Origin: Candidatus Enterovibrio altilux | Lineage (GTDB): Bacteria > Pseudomonadota > Gammaproteobacteria > Enterobacterales > Vibrionaceae | DNA: 64,000 bases | Direction: 5' to 3' | NCBI RefSeq assembly: GCF_002381345.1 | Contig: NZ_CP020663.1 | Coordinates: 62,001-126,000, forward strand | Shown: one piece after another, positions 10,192 through 22,850 of the stretch | Layout of the letters: each line of letters opens with the position of its first letter | Position numbering within the stretch: position 1 is the first letter of the stretch | Made by a program: the position numbers and the translations under genes | The notes under the pieces: generated by a model | What the model was told of the DNA's origin: nothing | Database searches by the model: none | The model's input: the letters and a program-made list of their open reading frames with translations, nothing else

Positions 10192-11679
10192 ATGAATAAA
10201 GAAATCTTGTCTGTTGTAGAAGCGGTATCCAACGAAAAAGCAGTACCACGTGAGCGTATTTTTGAAGCGTTGGAAATTGCTCTGGCGACAGCTACAAAAA
10301 AAAAATACGCAACTGAAATTGAAGTGCGCGTAGCCATCGATCGTAAAACAGGCGAAATAGCTACCTTCCGTCGGTGGGAAGTGGTTCTAGAAGTTACTCA
10401 ACCAATGCGTGAAATCACGCTTGATGCTGCGCAGTTTGAAGACGAAACGATGGAAATTGGCAGCTATATAGAAGATGATATTGAGTCCGTATTATTTGAC
10501 CGGATTACTACACAAACCGCAAAACAGGTTATAGTACAAAAAATCCGCGAAGCTGAGCGCATACAAGTGGTTGATCAATTCATGGATAATGAAGGGGAGT
10601 TGATCACTGGTGTCGTTAAGAAAGTCAGTCGTGAAGTGGTTATTGTTGATTTAGGCAGTAATGCGGAAGCGGCAATCCAACGTGACGACCAATTACCACG
10701 CGAGAACCTACGCCCAGGTGATCGTGTGCGTGGCTTGCTATATGCTGTGCGCCCTGAAGCACGTGGTTTCCAGTTATTCATGACTCGTTCTAAGTCTGAA
10801 ATGCTGATCGAATTATTCCGCATTGAAGTGCCAGAAATTGGCGAAGAAATCATTGAAGTAATGGGTGCTGCACGTGATCCTGGTTCTCGTGCAAAAATTG
10901 CTGTTAAAACTAATGATAAACGTATTGATCCTATTGGTGCGTGTGTTGGCATGCGTGGTGCTCGTGTTCAAGCTGTTTCTGGAGAACTAGGTGGAGAACG
11001 CATTGACATCATTCTTTGGGATGATAATCCAGCTCAGTTCGTTATCAACGCTATGGCACCTGCAGATGTAGCATCTATTATTGTTGACGAAGATACTCAT
11101 ACAATGGATATCGCGGTGGAAGTTGATAACTTAGCACAAGCAATAGGCCGTAACGGTCAAAACGTTCGCTTGGCATCTCAGTTAACAGGCTGGATACTAA
11201 ACGTCATGACTGTTCAAGATCTTCAAAAAAAATACCAAGAAGAGGCAGGCAGATCTATTGAATTATTCAGTAAGTATCTTGGTATTGACGAAAAATTTGC
11301 CACTCTATTGGTTGAAGAAGGCTTCACCACACTAGAAGAAGTGGCATACGTACCTGCTGCTGAGCTTCTTGATGTTCATGGCCTTAATGAAGATACAGCA
11401 AAAAAATTGCGAGGCCGCGCGAAAGAAGCGTTGACGACTATTGCGCTGGCAAAAGAAGAAATTTTTGATGGGATTGAGCCTGCTGAAAACTTACTAGGTT
11501 TGAATTGTCTGGAACGAGATTTTGCGTTCCGACTTGCAGCAAAAGGCATCTGTACCTTGGAAGCTCTAGCTGATCAAGGGATAGATGATCTTCTGGATAT
11601 CGAGGGAATGAATGAAGTGAAAGCGGGTGAGCTGATTATGGCCGCGCGCAATATATGCTGGTTCAGCAACGAAGCTTGA
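10192..11679 (+). CDS. nusA: Transcription termination/antitermination factor NusA
   Basis: NusA binds RNA polymerase and controls pausing, termination and antitermination. The 495-residue order is normal: N-terminal polymerase-binding domain (1-125), S1 domain (about 135-200), two KH domains (about 230-345, with [11 protein letters not shown] and [14 protein letters not shown]), then two acidic C-terminal repeats (about 365-490), as in gammaproteobacteria. A nine-A run near codon 35 is read through intact. Its stop is followed closely by the infB ribosome site. Confidence 0.97.
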   Translation: MNKEILSVVEAVSNEKAVPRERIFEALEIALATATKKKYATEIEVRVAIDRKTGEIATFRRWEVVLEVTQPMREITLDAAQFEDETMEIGSYIEDDIESVLFDRITTQTAKQVIVQKIREAERIQVVDQFMDNEGELITGVVKKVSREVVIVDLGSNAEAAIQRDDQLPRENLRPGDRVRGLLYAVRPEARGFQLFMTRSKSEMLIELFRIEVPEIGEEIIEVMGAARDPGSRAKIAVKTNDKRIDPIGACVGMRGARVQAVSGELGGERIDIILWDDNPAQFVINAMAPADVASIIVDEDTHTMDIAVEVDNLAQAIGRNGQNVRLASQLTGWILNVMTVQDLQKKYQEEAGRSIELFSKYLGIDEKFATLLVEEGFTTLEEVAYVPAAELLDVHGLNEDTAKKLRGRAKEALTTIALAKEEIFDGIEPAENLLGLNCLERDFAFRLAAKGICTLEALADQGIDDLLDIEGMNEVKAGELIMAARNICWFSNEA

Positions 11680-11700
11680 ATGCAGCAAAGGAGGAGCAGA

Positions 11701-14340
11701 ATGTCAGAGGTTACAGTTAAAGCACTGGCGAACGAAATCGATACGTCAGTAGAACGTTTGCTGAAGCAATTTCAAGATGCAGGCATTCAAAAATCGACAG
11801 ACGACAGTGTAAGCCAGAATGAGAAACAAACCTTGCTGTCACACCTAAAGCGAGAGCATGGTAATGATGGTAGTGCTCCAATCCGGCTGACGTTACAGCG
11901 CAAAAAGCGTAGCACTTTGAGTGTTTCTGGTACCGGTGGAAAAAGTAAGGATGTGCAGGTAGAAGTGCGTAAAAAACGTACTTACGTGAAACGCAGTGAA
12001 CTAGAAGAACAACGTGTGATTAAAGAGGCTGCACGGCGTGAAGTTGAAAAAATAACAAAGCGCAAAGCTCAAGAACAAACAAAACGTGAGGCAAGAAAGA
12101 CATCCAATCGTAACACAGAAGAACAAATATGTATTACGACGAAGAAAGAGCCATTATCACAAGAAACAGCAAAAGAAAAAACCGTTCGTGTAACTGCAGA
12201 AATGCAAACCAAGAATGAAGCTGATGAACTCAAGCGCCGCCAGGAAGAAGAAGCCAAGCGTAAAGCTGAAGAAAAAAGCCAGCGCCAGCTAGAAGAGGCA
12301 CGCAAAATGGCAGAATTAAATGCAGAGCGTTGGAGTCAACAAGACGCAGTACCAAACGTAATGGAAACAGCAGATCATCACATTACAACCTCAACACACG
12401 CACGTGAAGCAGAAGATGAGGCGGATCGTCGCCAAGAAGCTACACCTCGCCGTCGTAAGAAAAGAAAATCTGCACAAGATAAAGATGACTCAAGTCGCAA
12501 CCGCCGTGGTCGAACCAAAGGTAAAGGCCGTTTAGCTAAACTAACCACTATGCAGCATGGTTTCCAAAAACCAGCACAAAAAGTTAACCGTAATGTAGTA
12601 ATAGGTGAAACCGTTACTGTTGCCGAACTGGCTAATAAAATGGCAGTTAAAGCGACAGAAGTGATTAAAGCAATGATGAAGATGGGTGCTATGACTACCA
12701 TTAATCAGGTTATTGATCAGGAAACGGCAGCACTAGTTGCTGAAGAAATGGGTCACAAGGTTGTTCTCCGCAAAGAGAATGAGCTAGAAGAAGCTATTCT
12801 ATCTGATCGTGATGACACTGCAATCCGTGAACCACGTGCACCCGTTGTTACTATCATGGGTCACGTTGATCACGGTAAAACATCTCTACTAGATTACATC
12901 CGTAAAGCACACGTAGCATCAGGTGAAGCGGGAGGTATTACCCAACACATCGGCGCATACCATGTTGAAACTGATAATGGCATGATTACCTTTTTGGATA
13001 CTCCAGGACACGCAGCGTTTACTTCAATGCGTGCTCGTGGTGCGAAAGCAACTGATATCGTTGTTCTGGTTGTTGCAGCTGATGATGGCGTAATGCCACA
13101 AACTATCGAAGCTATCCAGCATGCAAAAGCGGCAGAAGTGCCACTGATTGTTGCCGTAAACAAGATCGATAAAGAAACTGCTAATCTTGATCAAGTTAAG
13201 AATGAACTAGCTCAATACAATGTTATTCCTGAAGAGTGGGGCGGTGAAAATATCTTCGTTCATGTTTCAGCGAAGGAAGGTTTAAACATTGACAGTCTTT
13301 TAGAATCAATTCTTCTTCAATCAGAAGTACTTGAGCTCGAAGCAATTCGCGATGGCATGGCAAGCGGTGTCGTTATCGAATCTCGCTTGGACAAAGGTCG
13401 TGGCCCAGTAGCTACCGTTCTTGTTCAAGAAGGTACTTTGAAGAAAGGCGACATTGTTCTTTGTGGCCTTGAGTATGGTCGTGTTCGAGCAATGCGTGAT
13501 GAAAACGGTCAAGACGTTGATATTGCTGGTCCTGCTATTCCTGTAGAAATCTTAGGTCTATCCGGTGTTCCTCAAGCAGGAGATGAAGCAACAGTTGTTC
13601 GTGATGAGCGTAAAGCACGTGAAGTTGCGTTATATCGTCAAGGTAAATTCCGTGACGTTAAACTGGCTCGTCAGCAGAAAGCAAAACTGGAAAATATATT
13701 TTCTAATATGACCGAAGGTGAAGTCTCTGAACTCAATATTGTTCTTAAAGCTGATGTGCAAGGTTCTGTTGAAGCGATTACTGACTCATTGATAAAATTA
13801 TCTACTGATGAAGTGAAGGTAAAAATCATTGGTTCAGGGGTTGGTGCTATCACTGAAACTGATGCCGTTCTCGCGGCTGCGTCTAACGCTATCTTAGTCG
13901 GCTTCAACGTACGTGCAGATACATCTGCACGTAAAATTATCGATGTTGAAAATTTAGATTTACGTTATTATTCAGTTATTTACGATCTAATTGACGAAGT
14001 AAAAAAAGCGATGGGTGGTATGCTTGCTCCTGAATTCCAACAAGTCATTATGGGTCTGGCTGAAGTGCGTGAAGTCTTTAAATCGCCTAAAATTGGTGCA
14101 ATTGCTGGCTGTATCGCGACTGAAGGTACAATTAAACGCAACAATCCAATTCGCGTTTTACGCAATAATATTGTTATCTATGAGGGTGAGCTTGAGTCAC
14201 TACGCCGTTTTAAAGATGATGTAAATGAAGTGGAGAAAGGTTATGAATGTGGTATCGGAGTTAAAAACTACAATGATGTTAGCGTAGGTGATCAAATCGA
14301 AGTGTTTGAGATTATCGAAGTTAAACGCACTATTAAATAA
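11701..14340 (+). CDS. infB: Translation initiation factor IF-2
   Basis: IF-2 is the GTPase that places initiator tRNA on the 30S subunit. The ATG giving [21 protein letters not shown] is chosen because AAAGGAGGAG lies just upstream; an in-frame ATG seven codons earlier would swallow that site. The 879 residues comprise an IF2N domain, a long charged K/E/R-rich linker (about 90-300), a second IF2N-like segment, the G domain ([31 protein letters not shown]), and the C-terminal fMet-tRNA-binding region. Intact. Confidence 0.97.
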   Translation: MSEVTVKALANEIDTSVERLLKQFQDAGIQKSTDDSVSQNEKQTLLSHLKREHGNDGSAPIRLTLQRKKRSTLSVSGTGGKSKDVQVEVRKKRTYVKRSELEEQRVIKEAARREVEKITKRKAQEQTKREARKTSNRNTEEQICITTKKEPLSQETAKEKTVRVTAEMQTKNEADELKRRQEEEAKRKAEEKSQRQLEEARKMAELNAERWSQQDAVPNVMETADHHITTSTHAREAEDEADRRQEATPRRRKKRKSAQDKDDSSRNRRGRTKGKGRLAKLTTMQHGFQKPAQKVNRNVVIGETVTVAELANKMAVKATEVIKAMMKMGAMTTINQVIDQETAALVAEEMGHKVVLRKENELEEAILSDRDDTAIREPRAPVVTIMGHVDHGKTSLLDYIRKAHVASGEAGGITQHIGAYHVETDNGMITFLDTPGHAAFTSMRARGAKATDIVVLVVAADDGVMPQTIEAIQHAKAAEVPLIVAVNKIDKETANLDQVKNELAQYNVIPEEWGGENIFVHVSAKEGLNIDSLLESILLQSEVLELEAIRDGMASGVVIESRLDKGRGPVATVLVQEGTLKKGDIVLCGLEYGRVRAMRDENGQDVDIAGPAIPVEILGLSGVPQAGDEATVVRDERKAREVALYRQGKFRDVKLARQQKAKLENIFSNMTEGEVSELNIVLKADVQGSVEAITDSLIKLSTDEVKVKIIGSGVGAITETDAVLAAASNAILVGFNVRADTSARKIIDVENLDLRYYSVIYDLIDEVKKAMGGMLAPEFQQVIMGLAEVREVFKSPKIGAIAGCIATEGTIKRNNPIRVLRNNIVIYEGELESLRRFKDDVNEVEKGYECGIGVKNYNDVSVGDQIEVFEIIEVKRTIK

Positions 14341-14424
14341 TAGTTATCTCTGAAAAGTTGTCTATCAACACCATGGGGGGAAGGCACTTAGACCTTGCCT
14401 CCATTCCATATGAGAAAAAAAGTG

Positions 14425-14817
14425 ATGGCAAAAGAATTTAGCCGTACCCAGCGCGTTTCTCAGCAAGTACAAAAAGCAATTGCTTTGATCTTGCAACGCG
14501 AAATTAAAGACCCGCGTATAGGTATGGTAACAGTATCTGGCGTTGATGTTTCACGTGACCTTTCGTATGCAAAAGTACACGTAACCTTTTTTACCATAGG
14601 CGGTCAAACCGTTGAAGATGGTTTAACAGTGCTAAATGAACAAGCTTGGTACGTACGTATTCTGCTTGGTAAAGCGATTAATCTGCGTATAATACCTAAA
14701 GTGCTCTTTGTTTTTGACCAGTCGCTGACCGAAGGTATACGTATTTCTAGCCTTATTTCTCGTGCCATTACATTAGACAAAAAACATCGTGTAGATGTTA
14801 ACAGAGAAGAGGAATAG
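14425..14817 (+). CDS. rbfA: Ribosome-binding factor A (RbfA)
   Basis: RbfA assists 16S rRNA 5'-end processing and cold adaptation of 30S subunits. The start at [21 protein letters not shown] matches the family; upstream ATG and TTG codons in frame add 5 to 10 unsupported residues. The 130 residues form a KH-like fold with the conserved [11 protein letters not shown]. Its TAG stop shares one base with the truB GTG start, so the two are translationally coupled. Confidence 0.94.
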   Translation: MAKEFSRTQRVSQQVQKAIALILQREIKDPRIGMVTVSGVDVSRDLSYAKVHVTFFTIGGQTVEDGLTVLNEQAWYVRILLGKAINLRIIPKVLFVFDQSLTEGIRISSLISRAITLDKKHRVDVNREEE

Positions 14818-15791
14818 TGGGTCGTAGTCTTCGTCGTAGCGGACGTCAGGTTGATGGAATCATTCTGCTAGATAAACCAAGAGGTATTACTTCTAATGAT
14901 GCTGTGCAGCAAGTAAAACGAATTTTTTTCGCAAAAAAAGCAGGTCACACTGGTGCTTTAGATCCATTAGCTACTGGCATGTTGCCTATATGCTTTGGTG
15001 AAGCAACTAAATTTTCTCAGTTTTTATTGGATTCAGACAAGCGTTATCGCGTAGTGGTGAAATTAGGTGAACGCACAAATACATTAGATTCTGATGGTGA
15101 AGTGATTGAAACTCATGACGTTAACGTCAACCTCGAACAAATTGAAGGTTGTATTGCAGGCTTCCGTGGTGAAACCATACAAGTGCCACCAATGTTCTCT
15201 GCATTGAAGTTTGAAGGCAAGCCGCTTTATGAATACGCCCGTGCTGGCATTGAAATTTTTCGTGAAGCACGTAAAATTACGATATATGAAATTTCTTTAT
15301 TGCATTTTGCAGGTGATAGTATTGAGATGGAAGTGTACTGTTCGAAAGGCACTTACATTCGTGCCATCGTGAATGATTTGGGTAAAATGCTAGGTTGTGG
15401 TGCACACGTGAGTGCATTACGTCGTATTGGCGTTTCAACATACCCGATAGAAATGATAGTAACTCTGGAACAATTGAAAGAATTGCTTGAGCAAGCGCGT
15501 GAGCAACATACCCAACCACATGAATTACTCGATCCACTTCTTTTACCTCTTAATTCAGCGGTGCAGGCTTTACAAGAAATTAATTTATCTCCGGCAGCTG
15601 CGAGTTATGTATTACAAGGTCAAGCAGTGCAAGTGTTAAACGCTCCGTCTAAAGGCCGAGTAAGCATGACTGTTGGTGAGCAGCGTACATTTATTGGTGT
15701 AGGTGAAATTAATGCTAATGGTTTGATTACGCCGCGTCGGTTGGTAAAAATTCATCAGCACGAAGCATTTATTGAAAACAAAATTTATTAA
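14817..15791 (+). CDS. truB: tRNA pseudouridine-55 synthase TruB
   Basis: TruB makes pseudouridine 55 in the T-loop of tRNAs. The catalytic residue is Asp49 in [12 protein letters not shown], with [13 protein letters not shown] and [10 protein letters not shown] further on, followed by a C-terminal PUA-like domain. GTG is the start because it overlaps the rbfA stop and gives the expected N-terminus leading into [10 protein letters not shown]. The length of 324 is slightly above E. coli (314). Intact. Confidence 0.96.
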   Translation: MGRSLRRSGRQVDGIILLDKPRGITSNDAVQQVKRIFFAKKAGHTGALDPLATGMLPICFGEATKFSQFLLDSDKRYRVVVKLGERTNTLDSDGEVIETHDVNVNLEQIEGCIAGFRGETIQVPPMFSALKFEGKPLYEYARAGIEIFREARKITIYEISLLHFAGDSIEMEVYCSKGTYIRAIVNDLGKMLGCGAHVSALRRIGVSTYPIEMIVTLEQLKELLEQAREQHTQPHELLDPLLLPLNSAVQALQEINLSPAAASYVLQGQAVQVLNAPSKGRVSMTVGEQRTFIGVGEINANGLITPRRLVKIHQHEAFIENKIY

Positions 15792-15923
15792 TAGTAAGAA
15801 TATGTTAGTGTGGGCTATATTGATTGCTTTATTGAGTAAACTCTGTACAATTAATTATTCGAGTGTCAGCTGAATCAGAGATTGGCTGACATAAATTTAA
15901 CCTTTAATATTTAGGAAGAGACT

Positions 15924-16193
15924 ATGTCTCTGAATGCAGAAACTAAAGCAACAATTGTTGCTGACTATGCACAAGGAACTCATGACACTGGTTCTCCAGA
16001 AGTTCAAATAGCGCTGCTAACAGCCTCTATCAACCACCTGCAAGGCCACTTCGCTGAGCACAAAGGTGACCATCATAGTCGCCGAGGTTTGTTACGCATG
16101 GTGTCACGTCGTCGTAAGCTTCTGGATTATTTGAAGCGTAAAAATGCTAACCGTTACTTTGAGTTGATCAAACGTCTTGGTCTACGTCGCTAA
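15924..16193 (+). CDS. rpsO: 30S ribosomal protein S15
   Basis: S15 is a primary 16S rRNA-binding protein of 89 residues. The signature [20 protein letters not shown] and the C-terminal [13 protein letters not shown] are intact. AGGAAGAG precedes the start. In relatives pnp follows closely; here it lies about 1.2 kb away, behind a terminator and an IS relic. Confidence 0.97.
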   Translation: MSLNAETKATIVADYAQGTHDTGSPEVQIALLTASINHLQGHFAEHKGDHHSRRGLLRMVSRRRKLLDYLKRKNANRYFELIKRLGLRR

Positions 16194-16223
16194 TAAAGCT
16201 TTGGCTTTTATGTACCGCATATC

Positions 16224-16254
16224 AAAAGGAGTCTATACGACTCCTTTTATTATT
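16224..16254 (+). terminator. Rho-independent terminator of rpsO
   Basis: AAAAGGAGT and ACTCCTTTT form a strong stem with a short loop, followed by an AT-rich tail. It sits 30 bp after the rpsO stop. Confidence 0.85.
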
Positions 16255-16529
16255 TATTTTAGCTAGTACACTAGGTCTAAATTGTCAAATCTATGAGAAC
16301 AATATATATGAATGAACCTTAAAAAAGCTTGATCATTAATCATATACAATCGTGCCATAAGTTATAAACGTTTTTTCAATTGATAACCAAAGATAAAAAC
16401 TTAAAATGTAGCATAATAAGACTCACAGTGACTATGTGTGTGACTGCATAAACTCAGTATTTTTTATCCTTTAAGGTTGGAATACATCCATAATTTCTTA
16501 AGCTTAACGTATTAACTTACCACTATACC

Positions 16530-17040
16530 TATTAAATGGTTGCCTATGTTTACAAGCCGTTTGGAGTTCACTATACGGCAGCTAGAATCAACAACATAGC
16601 TACGTCATAATACGTACAAATTTTATATTACAAAATAAAACAATTTTATTCGTCGCAACGATGCATGGATAGATACGTAAAGAGCAAGATTAAGCTTTCA
16701 AAACAACGGCAAATAGTAGTCGTATTCATCTTATTGGTGGCCTAATTTTTAGCAAAGTTGTAGACACTCTGAACAACTCAGATAATACAATAAACCATTA
16801 CAATATGGCCTGTTTTTTGCAAATTAATAATTTTTATTTATAAGCTGCGTATTTTTAATGGAGCAGAATATCATCGAAGTGACTTCACTAAAAATACAAT
16901 ATTTGTTTTTAAATTGAGCATTCTTGCCTTCCTCTTTATCTTACCAATCTCAATCTAATAGAGCAGATATAGACATTATGAATAAATAGTAAAGGTTATT
17001 TTAAAGAAGTTATTGATAAATTTTTTAATAACCTGACTAA
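16530..17040 (+). mobile_element. IS630-like transposase relic between rpsO and pnp
   Basis: Broken-frame translation gives AYVYKPFGVHYTAARINN, then WIRK-like, KTTANSSRIHLIGG and NIIEVTSLKIQYLF. These resemble the middle of IS630-family transposases (FGVxYT...; GWIRKGxxK; SRxxxLIGA). Several stops and a deletion separate the blocks. The same order and similar sequence recur at 60.33-60.88 kb. Family call is by motif memory only. Confidence 0.5.
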
Positions 17041-17163
17041 ATAATAAGTTTTAAACACTAAATTCTGCATTTTTAGGTTGATTAAGTCAAGCTATTTGAA
17101 TACGTTTTATTTCTTTGTATCACCTAGCCTTAAGTGTGAACCCTAGTTATTCGTGCCTAAACA

Positions 17164-17192
17164 TGCAACTCATGACCATTTGGGTATATAAT
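17164..17192 (+). promoter_or_regulatory. Putative promoter for pnp
   Basis: TATAAT at 17187-17192 with TGCAAC 17 bp upstream is a weak sigma70-like candidate lying between the IS630 relic and pnp. About 190 nt of leader would follow. Confidence 0.3.
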
Positions 17193-17382
17193 ACTGGCAC
17201 TTTCATTGACTTTGCAATCTACTAAGTTAACCTTCAGGTTGCTACTATTGAGTAACTATTCATTATTATCTTTGTTTCTAAATAGATAAGTAGCAATAGA
17301 GTATTGTCATTAATCACGATTAGTGAAGCCGTTAAAAAAAGTATATGTGCTCAGAATGCGTCAATAAAATAAGGAGTTTATA

Positions 17383-19515
17383 GTGAATCCAATCGTAAAA
17401 ACATTCCAGTATGGAAACCATACTGTTACGCTAGAAACTGGCGTTATGGCTCGTCAGGCAACTGCGGCTGTAATGGCAAGCATGGACGATACTTCAGTAT
17501 TCGTAAGTGTTGTAGGTAAGAAAGAGACTGTTGAAGATCAAGACTTCTTCCCGTTGACGATTAACTACCAAGAGCGTACTTATGCGGCAGGTAGGATTCC
17601 TGGTGGGTTTTTCAAGCGTGAAGGGCGTCCTTCTGAAAGCGAAATACTAACATCACGTCTGATTGACCGTCCAATCCGTCCACTTTTTCCAGATGATTTT
17701 AAAAATGAAGTTCAGGTTGTTGCCACTGTGGTTTCTGTAAACCCAGATGTTAATCCAGACATCGTAGCTTTGCTTGCAACTTCTGCTGCTTTAGCTATTT
17801 CTGGTCTGCCTTTTAACGGCCCTATTGGTGCTGCACGCATTGGGTTCATAAACGGTCAGTGGGTTCTGAACCCAAGCAACACAGAATTAGAAAACAGTCG
17901 TTTAGATCTGGTTGTTGCTGGTACTGGTAGTGCAGTTCTAATGGTTGAATCAGAAGCTGATCGTTTGAGCGAAGAACAAATATTACAAGCTATCATGTTT
18001 GGTCATGACCAACAACAAGTCACGATTAATGCAATCAAAGAGTTCGCTGCTGAAGTGGCCATACCTTTATGGAATTGGGTTGCACCTGTTGTTAATGTAG
18101 AGCTTCAAGTTCGTGTTACTAAGCTCGCTGAAGTACCATTAGTTGAAGCGTATCAAATCACCGAAAAAATAGCTCGACATGCAAAAATTAACCAGATAAA
18201 GAAAAAGATTATTGAACGACTGACCGAAGAAAATGATTCACTGAATGTTCGTGAACTTGAAAGTATGTTGGGTTATCTTGAAAAAAAAATTGTTCGTAGC
18301 CGTATTCTTGGTGGTAAGCCACGTATTGATGGTCGTGAAAAAGATATGGTACGGGCACTTGACGTACGTACTGGCGTTTTGCCACGTACCCACGGTTCTT
18401 CACTGTTTACTCGCGGTGAAACTCAGGCATTAGTTACTGCTACTTTAGGTACTAAGCGTGATGCGCAGATCATTGATTCAATCACTGGTGAGCGTATTGA
18501 TAACTTCGTGCTGCACTACAATTTCCCTCCATACTGTGTAGGTGAAACTGGTTTTATTGGTTCACCTAAACGTCGCGAAATTGGCCACGGCAAACTGGCG
18601 AAGCGCGGCGTTCAAGCAGTTATGCCTTCACAAAACGAATTCCCGTACACAATTCGTGTGGTTTCTGAGATAACTGAATCTAACGGTTCGTCTTCTATGG
18701 CATCTGTATGTGGGACATCGCTAGCGTTGATGGATGCGGGTGTTCCAATAAAGAAATCTGTTGCGGGCATCTCCATGGGTCTTGTAAAAGATGATAATAA
18801 TTTTATCGTTCTTTCTGATATTTTGGGTGATGAAGATTACCTAGGTGATATGGATTTTAAAGTAGCAGGTACAGACGATGGTATTACTGCATTGCAGATG
18901 GACATGAAGATTGAAGGTATCACGAAAGACATCATGGAAGTCGCTTTAAACCAAGCTAAAGGTGCTCGTCTGCATATTCTTAGCATCATGGATCAGGCTA
19001 TTAGTTCTGCACGTGAAGAGATTTCTCAGTTTGCACCTCGCATCCATACTATCATGATTCATCCTGACAAAATCAAAGATGTGATTGGTAAAGGCGGCGC
19101 AGTGATCCGTGCTCTAACTGAAGAAACTGAAACTACCATTGAAATCGAAGATGACGGTACAGTGAAGATTGCTGCAACTGATGGTGATAAAGCTCGTGAT
19201 GCGATTGAACGTATCGAAGCACTGACGGCTGAAATTGAAGTTAATCGTATTTACACGGGTAGAGTTACACGTGTCGTAGACTTCGGTTGCTTTGTATCTA
19301 TTATCGGTACTAAAGAAGGTTTGGTACACATTTCCCAAGTTGCTGATAAACGTATTGAGAAAGTATCTGACTACGTTGAGCAAGGTCAAGAAGTTCAAGT
19401 TAAGGTTATGGAAATCGATCGTCAAGGTCGTATTCGCCTGAGCATGAAAGAAGCATTAAAAACCACTACGATACCGGCTGAAGTATCTAATATTCAGCCA
19501 GAAGCTGGCGCATAA
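17383..19515 (+). CDS. pnp: Polyribonucleotide nucleotidyltransferase (PNPase)
   Basis: PNPase is the 3'-5' phosphorolytic exoribonuclease of the RNA degradosome. The order in 710 residues is RNase PH-like core 1, helical linker, RNase PH-like core 2 ([18 protein letters not shown]), KH domain ([20 protein letters not shown] near residue 565) and S1 domain (near 625-690). GTG is the start, with AAGGAG upstream. Separated from rpsO, it probably relies on its own promoter. Confidence 0.97.
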   Translation: MNPIVKTFQYGNHTVTLETGVMARQATAAVMASMDDTSVFVSVVGKKETVEDQDFFPLTINYQERTYAAGRIPGGFFKREGRPSESEILTSRLIDRPIRPLFPDDFKNEVQVVATVVSVNPDVNPDIVALLATSAALAISGLPFNGPIGAARIGFINGQWVLNPSNTELENSRLDLVVAGTGSAVLMVESEADRLSEEQILQAIMFGHDQQQVTINAIKEFAAEVAIPLWNWVAPVVNVELQVRVTKLAEVPLVEAYQITEKIARHAKINQIKKKIIERLTEENDSLNVRELESMLGYLEKKIVRSRILGGKPRIDGREKDMVRALDVRTGVLPRTHGSSLFTRGETQALVTATLGTKRDAQIIDSITGERIDNFVLHYNFPPYCVGETGFIGSPKRREIGHGKLAKRGVQAVMPSQNEFPYTIRVVSEITESNGSSSMASVCGTSLALMDAGVPIKKSVAGISMGLVKDDNNFIVLSDILGDEDYLGDMDFKVAGTDDGITALQMDMKIEGITKDIMEVALNQAKGARLHILSIMDQAISSAREEISQFAPRIHTIMIHPDKIKDVIGKGGAVIRALTEETETTIEIEDDGTVKIAATDGDKARDAIERIEALTAEIEVNRIYTGRVTRVVDFGCFVSIIGTKEGLVHISQVADKRIEKVSDYVEQGQEVQVKVMEIDRQGRIRLSMKEALKTTTIPAEVSNIQPEAGA

Positions 19516-19590
19516 TGTCAATCTAAACCTGTGTAATTGGGATGTTACGAGTCATTAAATGTGCAGCCATTTCAATCATCCAAAATATAG

Positions 19591-19612
19591 AAGGGAGCTT
19601 TGCTCCTTTTTT
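19591..19612 (+). terminator. Rho-independent terminator of pnp
   Basis: GGAGC-TTT-GCTCC followed by six T, about 75 bp after the pnp stop. Confidence 0.88.
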
Positions 19613-20029
19613 AATTGTAGAAATAAAACTAATGCAGAAAACAATAATGGCTGTGTACTTTCGTAAATTCATGATTGTTGTTGTTTGGATATTCTGTAAT
19701 TCAGTTAACAATTACTATCAACCATGGTTTTAGTGACTCATAGTAACTCAATAAAAAAGTTTAGCTGGCTGGTCATGTATTTCATAGGTTGTTCGTTGTA
19801 TAAAATACCAATTTCTGCTATGGTGATCATTATAACTACGACGTTAAATATTATTTTTACTAGCAGACAAAACGGTTTAAAAGTACCATCTTGTCCTCAG
19901 TGGGTACCAATACTATTTTTGTGAAAAATATTGACTAATCTTCCAGCATGAATATACAGAAACAACGTTTTTAGTGTGAAATTACACTAAGTTTAAATGC
20001 CCAGGAATGTCCAAGTTGGAGGCATTGAC
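19613..20029. other. Gene-free stretch after pnp
   Basis: I see only short open frames of about 60 codons, with no recognisable product and no ribosome sites. In other vibrios a gene often follows pnp here; no readable relic of it was found. Confidence 0.5.
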
Positions 20030-20146
20030 ATCATAATAAAAGCATTAAATAATGCTAGTAGAACTAAGATACTAACAACGAAAGCAATCGTCTAATAGTG
20101 AATAATGTTGGGACTTGCTGTCTAAATTCGAATTAGGAAACAAGCC
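20030..20146 (+). mobile_element. Solo 3' end of the IS5/IS903-like element
   Basis: About 117 bp match the last part of the element: AGCATTAAATAA, then GAAAGCAATCGTCTAATAGTG, ending AATTAGGAAACAAGCC. The rest of the copy is absent. Confidence 0.8.
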
Positions 20147-20299
20147 TATCGTTAGTTTTATAATGTTCAATTTCATAGTTTTGAACTACCTTTCTACGCT
20201 GGTACAGACAATACTTAACATAAATCATAACCTCAGAAAACAAGCATACTACAATAAGTTTAATGTAATCAATACATGCACACTTAAACGATGACTAAT

Positions 20300-21622
20300 T
20301 TACATCATTAAGATTATCAGAAGGCCAACAGGTATATTTTGCCCCGTTAAGGAAACAATTTGGTTACCTTTAATTTTAGCGTTCACTGTCAATATGCCTT
20401 CTTTTTGGCTAACAAAACCATATTTTTCAAGCCTGTCAATCATATTTCTTATCTTAGGAAAAATTACCACATAAGCAAGTGGTACACTAATATTAACATC
20501 ACCTTTAATTTTATTTGGTAATGCTTTAATATTCTGAGATACATTTGAAAGACCTGATTCTAGAGTCAAATCTGCATTCGCATTGATATGCCCTTCCAGT
20601 GTACCAATTTCAAGTGAATTTAATTTAATGCTCAAACCTTTCGCAACGAGTGAATCTAATGTGGTTATCATCTGAAGCATATTTTGTTCTGTCAATTCAT
20701 GACGCATAACATTCGCAATCAATGCTAATGTTGTCATTGCATTGTAAGCGAACGCATTAAAACCTACCACTATCTTACAATTATGCAAAGTGATGACATC
20801 TTGAATATTAAATTTTTCGATGGAGATCTTATTTTCAGTGTTAAATCGAAGATCATTTGCTGCAGCTAATTTTACATTACCACCACCCAAAGCATAAAGC
20901 ATATTCTTCACTTCCATCGTCAAATTATTCATGTTTACTAATATACTACTTTGTGTATCAATATTTATAGCTTCAACATTTATGGATTGAGAACCAACCC
21001 ATATGTCATCAACAAGACGACCACGACCCGTACCTGTAATATTAATAGCAACAGTCTTGTCACCCAATGGGGAGTTAACATTTAAAAATGGCCAGCTTAT
21101 ATCAAATGTAATGATATGTTTTTTATTCATTTCACCATTAATAATAAGAGGCGCACTGGTTACCATCATTTCTTCATCTTTCGCATTAAGACCTGTAAAG
21201 GTCATATTGTACTGTGTATCACCTAATATTGACGTTTCTAAATGCGCAAAAAGTGGAGATTCACCATTTGGCCAAAATTTATTAGTTATGACTTTTAACT
21301 CAGGGGTTATTTTTAATGTTGAATCACTACTAATACTTAAGACACCATGCGATACGTGACTGTTTACAACATATGTCGTTGGAATATCGTATACATCTAA
21401 CTGTTTTTTGACAGCTCCGATCAAGGAAATTTTCGTTACAATATCAGACGACAGATAGCCGCGATCATAAGATTCACGGGTAAGAACTGCATATGGAGTT
21501 TGGAATTGTTTAATTTTTTGATCATACATAGATTGACTTATTTGTCCTGACGCTAAAGGCCAAATAACGACTAATGCCACAGCACCTGCAATTGCCGTGT
21601 GCTTCCCAAAAATCATATTCAC
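20300..21622 (-). CDS. YdgA-like DUF945 family protein
   Basis: A 440-residue protein with an N-terminal hydrophobic segment (about residues 8-26, a signal anchor) followed by a long, beta-rich and mostly polar body, as expected for the DUF945/YdgA family of inner-membrane-anchored periplasmic proteins. The QTPYAVLTRESYDRGYLSS segment near residue 40 resembles the family's conserved N-terminal region. The molecular function is not established. The frame is intact and AT-rich. It stands alone, with no operon partner, between IS debris and the lux region. Confidence 0.75.
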   Translation of the reverse strand: MNMIFGKHTAIAGAVALVVIWPLASGQISQSMYDQKIKQFQTPYAVLTRESYDRGYLSSDIVTKISLIGAVKKQLDVYDIPTTYVVNSHVSHGVLSISSDSTLKITPELKVITNKFWPNGESPLFAHLETSILGDTQYNMTFTGLNAKDEEMMVTSAPLIINGEMNKKHIITFDISWPFLNVNSPLGDKTVAINITGTGRGRLVDDIWVGSQSINVEAINIDTQSSILVNMNNLTMEVKNMLYALGGGNVKLAAANDLRFNTENKISIEKFNIQDVITLHNCKIVVGFNAFAYNAMTTLALIANVMRHELTEQNMLQMITTLDSLVAKGLSIKLNSLEIGTLEGHINANADLTLESGLSNVSQNIKALPNKIKGDVNISVPLAYVVIFPKIRNMIDRLEKYGFVSQKEGILTVNAKIKGNQIVSLTGQNIPVGLLIILMM

Positions 21623-21810
21623 TCCAATGTATTATATAAAAATTTTTCCTTATTGTAGGCTATTAAACTTTTTAACCCCATGGCTTAATACAGTTTTTAA
21701 CTTAAATGCGTCATTTTACAACTGCTATTCTCAGCTTACATACTATTTATAAAATAAAAAATTTTATTTTATAAATGAGGCAACTCAGTTATTCATCTAC
21801 GTTCTCAACA

Positions 21811-22850
21811 GGCTTTGTTTTCTAATTTGAGTTCAAATAGCAAATCTCAACATAATTAAGGATTAAACGATTTCTTTGATTCTAGGCATACCTAGCCCGG
21901 TCAGTTTATTTAACGCTTTTATCATACGTGAGTCTCGATAATCGAAGCATTGTGATCTCAGAAGTTCAATATCTCTCCCAATCATTTGTTGACTCAAACA
22001 TAACCTATCTCTGATAGAGAGCGTTTATGATTACCATACTTCGTTTTCCAATGCTTGTTTGGATCATAGAACTTTTGACAATTGACCGCTACATTACGCG
22101 GATGATCACGTTTTTAAAAAATCGCTGCTTTTCTTTGTTAGCTAAGTGGGACCGCTCGTTTAGTACGAATGGTTTCATAACGTTGTCTGGTGTCGTAAGC
22201 ACCATCGCCTGGTATTGCATTGATTCTGCAACGAGTCTGTTTGAGTAAGTCAGGCAGCGCACACCGTCAGTTACACTTAACTCAGCAGGAATTATCTCAG
22301 GCATATGGATATCTATTGATAAATGTAACTTGCATGAGACTCACCGTTTCCCATCAATGTCATGCTTTTTTACTTTTCATTATCCTTCACCGTAAATTTT
22401 TAGCTCCGTGGAATCAATGGCTAAGTGCAGTATAGTGCTTTTAGTCTTCGTTTTGAGCATGACGTTAACCGTTTTAATTCATTAGCTCGTGCATGCATAA
22501 TTAAGCCATGACAACGGCTATTGAATAAATTTAAACATAGAATTAATGAATCTTTGTAGACTTCTCCATGGCATTGCAAATACGCATTTAACCATGAGGG
22601 CTATCATAATGGCTAAGTCACTGCGCAACAGTAGTTTCCCATGATTACCTAGCTTAGTTTTATTCCAGCGCCGAACAGCTTCTGCATCAATCCAGCATGT
22701 TAGTGAACCACTATCGAGTAAAGCTTGATTATGCTACTTTCAGTTAGTTTTTTTGTAGCAAAATTTATTCGTTGACCTAAATATTTAAGTGAGCCTATCT
22801 ATTTAGAGCGTAGATTGATGATGTAGTTTCTTAATTGAGAAAACTAAACC
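21811..22850 (-). mobile_element. Full-length decayed IS5/IS903-like element left of lux
   Basis: Both ends are recognisable (GGCTTTGTTTTCTAA; right end decayed to GAGAAAACTAAACC). The 1040-bp length equals the consensus element. The transposase has multiple stops and frameshifts. Flanks GTTCTCAAC and GTACTCAAG agree at 7 of 9 bases (if one base is allowed outside the left end), which could be an eroded target duplication. Confidence 0.85.

Noticed and set aside
19542-19924. Two ~65-codon frames after pnp
   Set aside because: No ribosome sites, no recognisable domains, and the first overlaps the pnp terminator.
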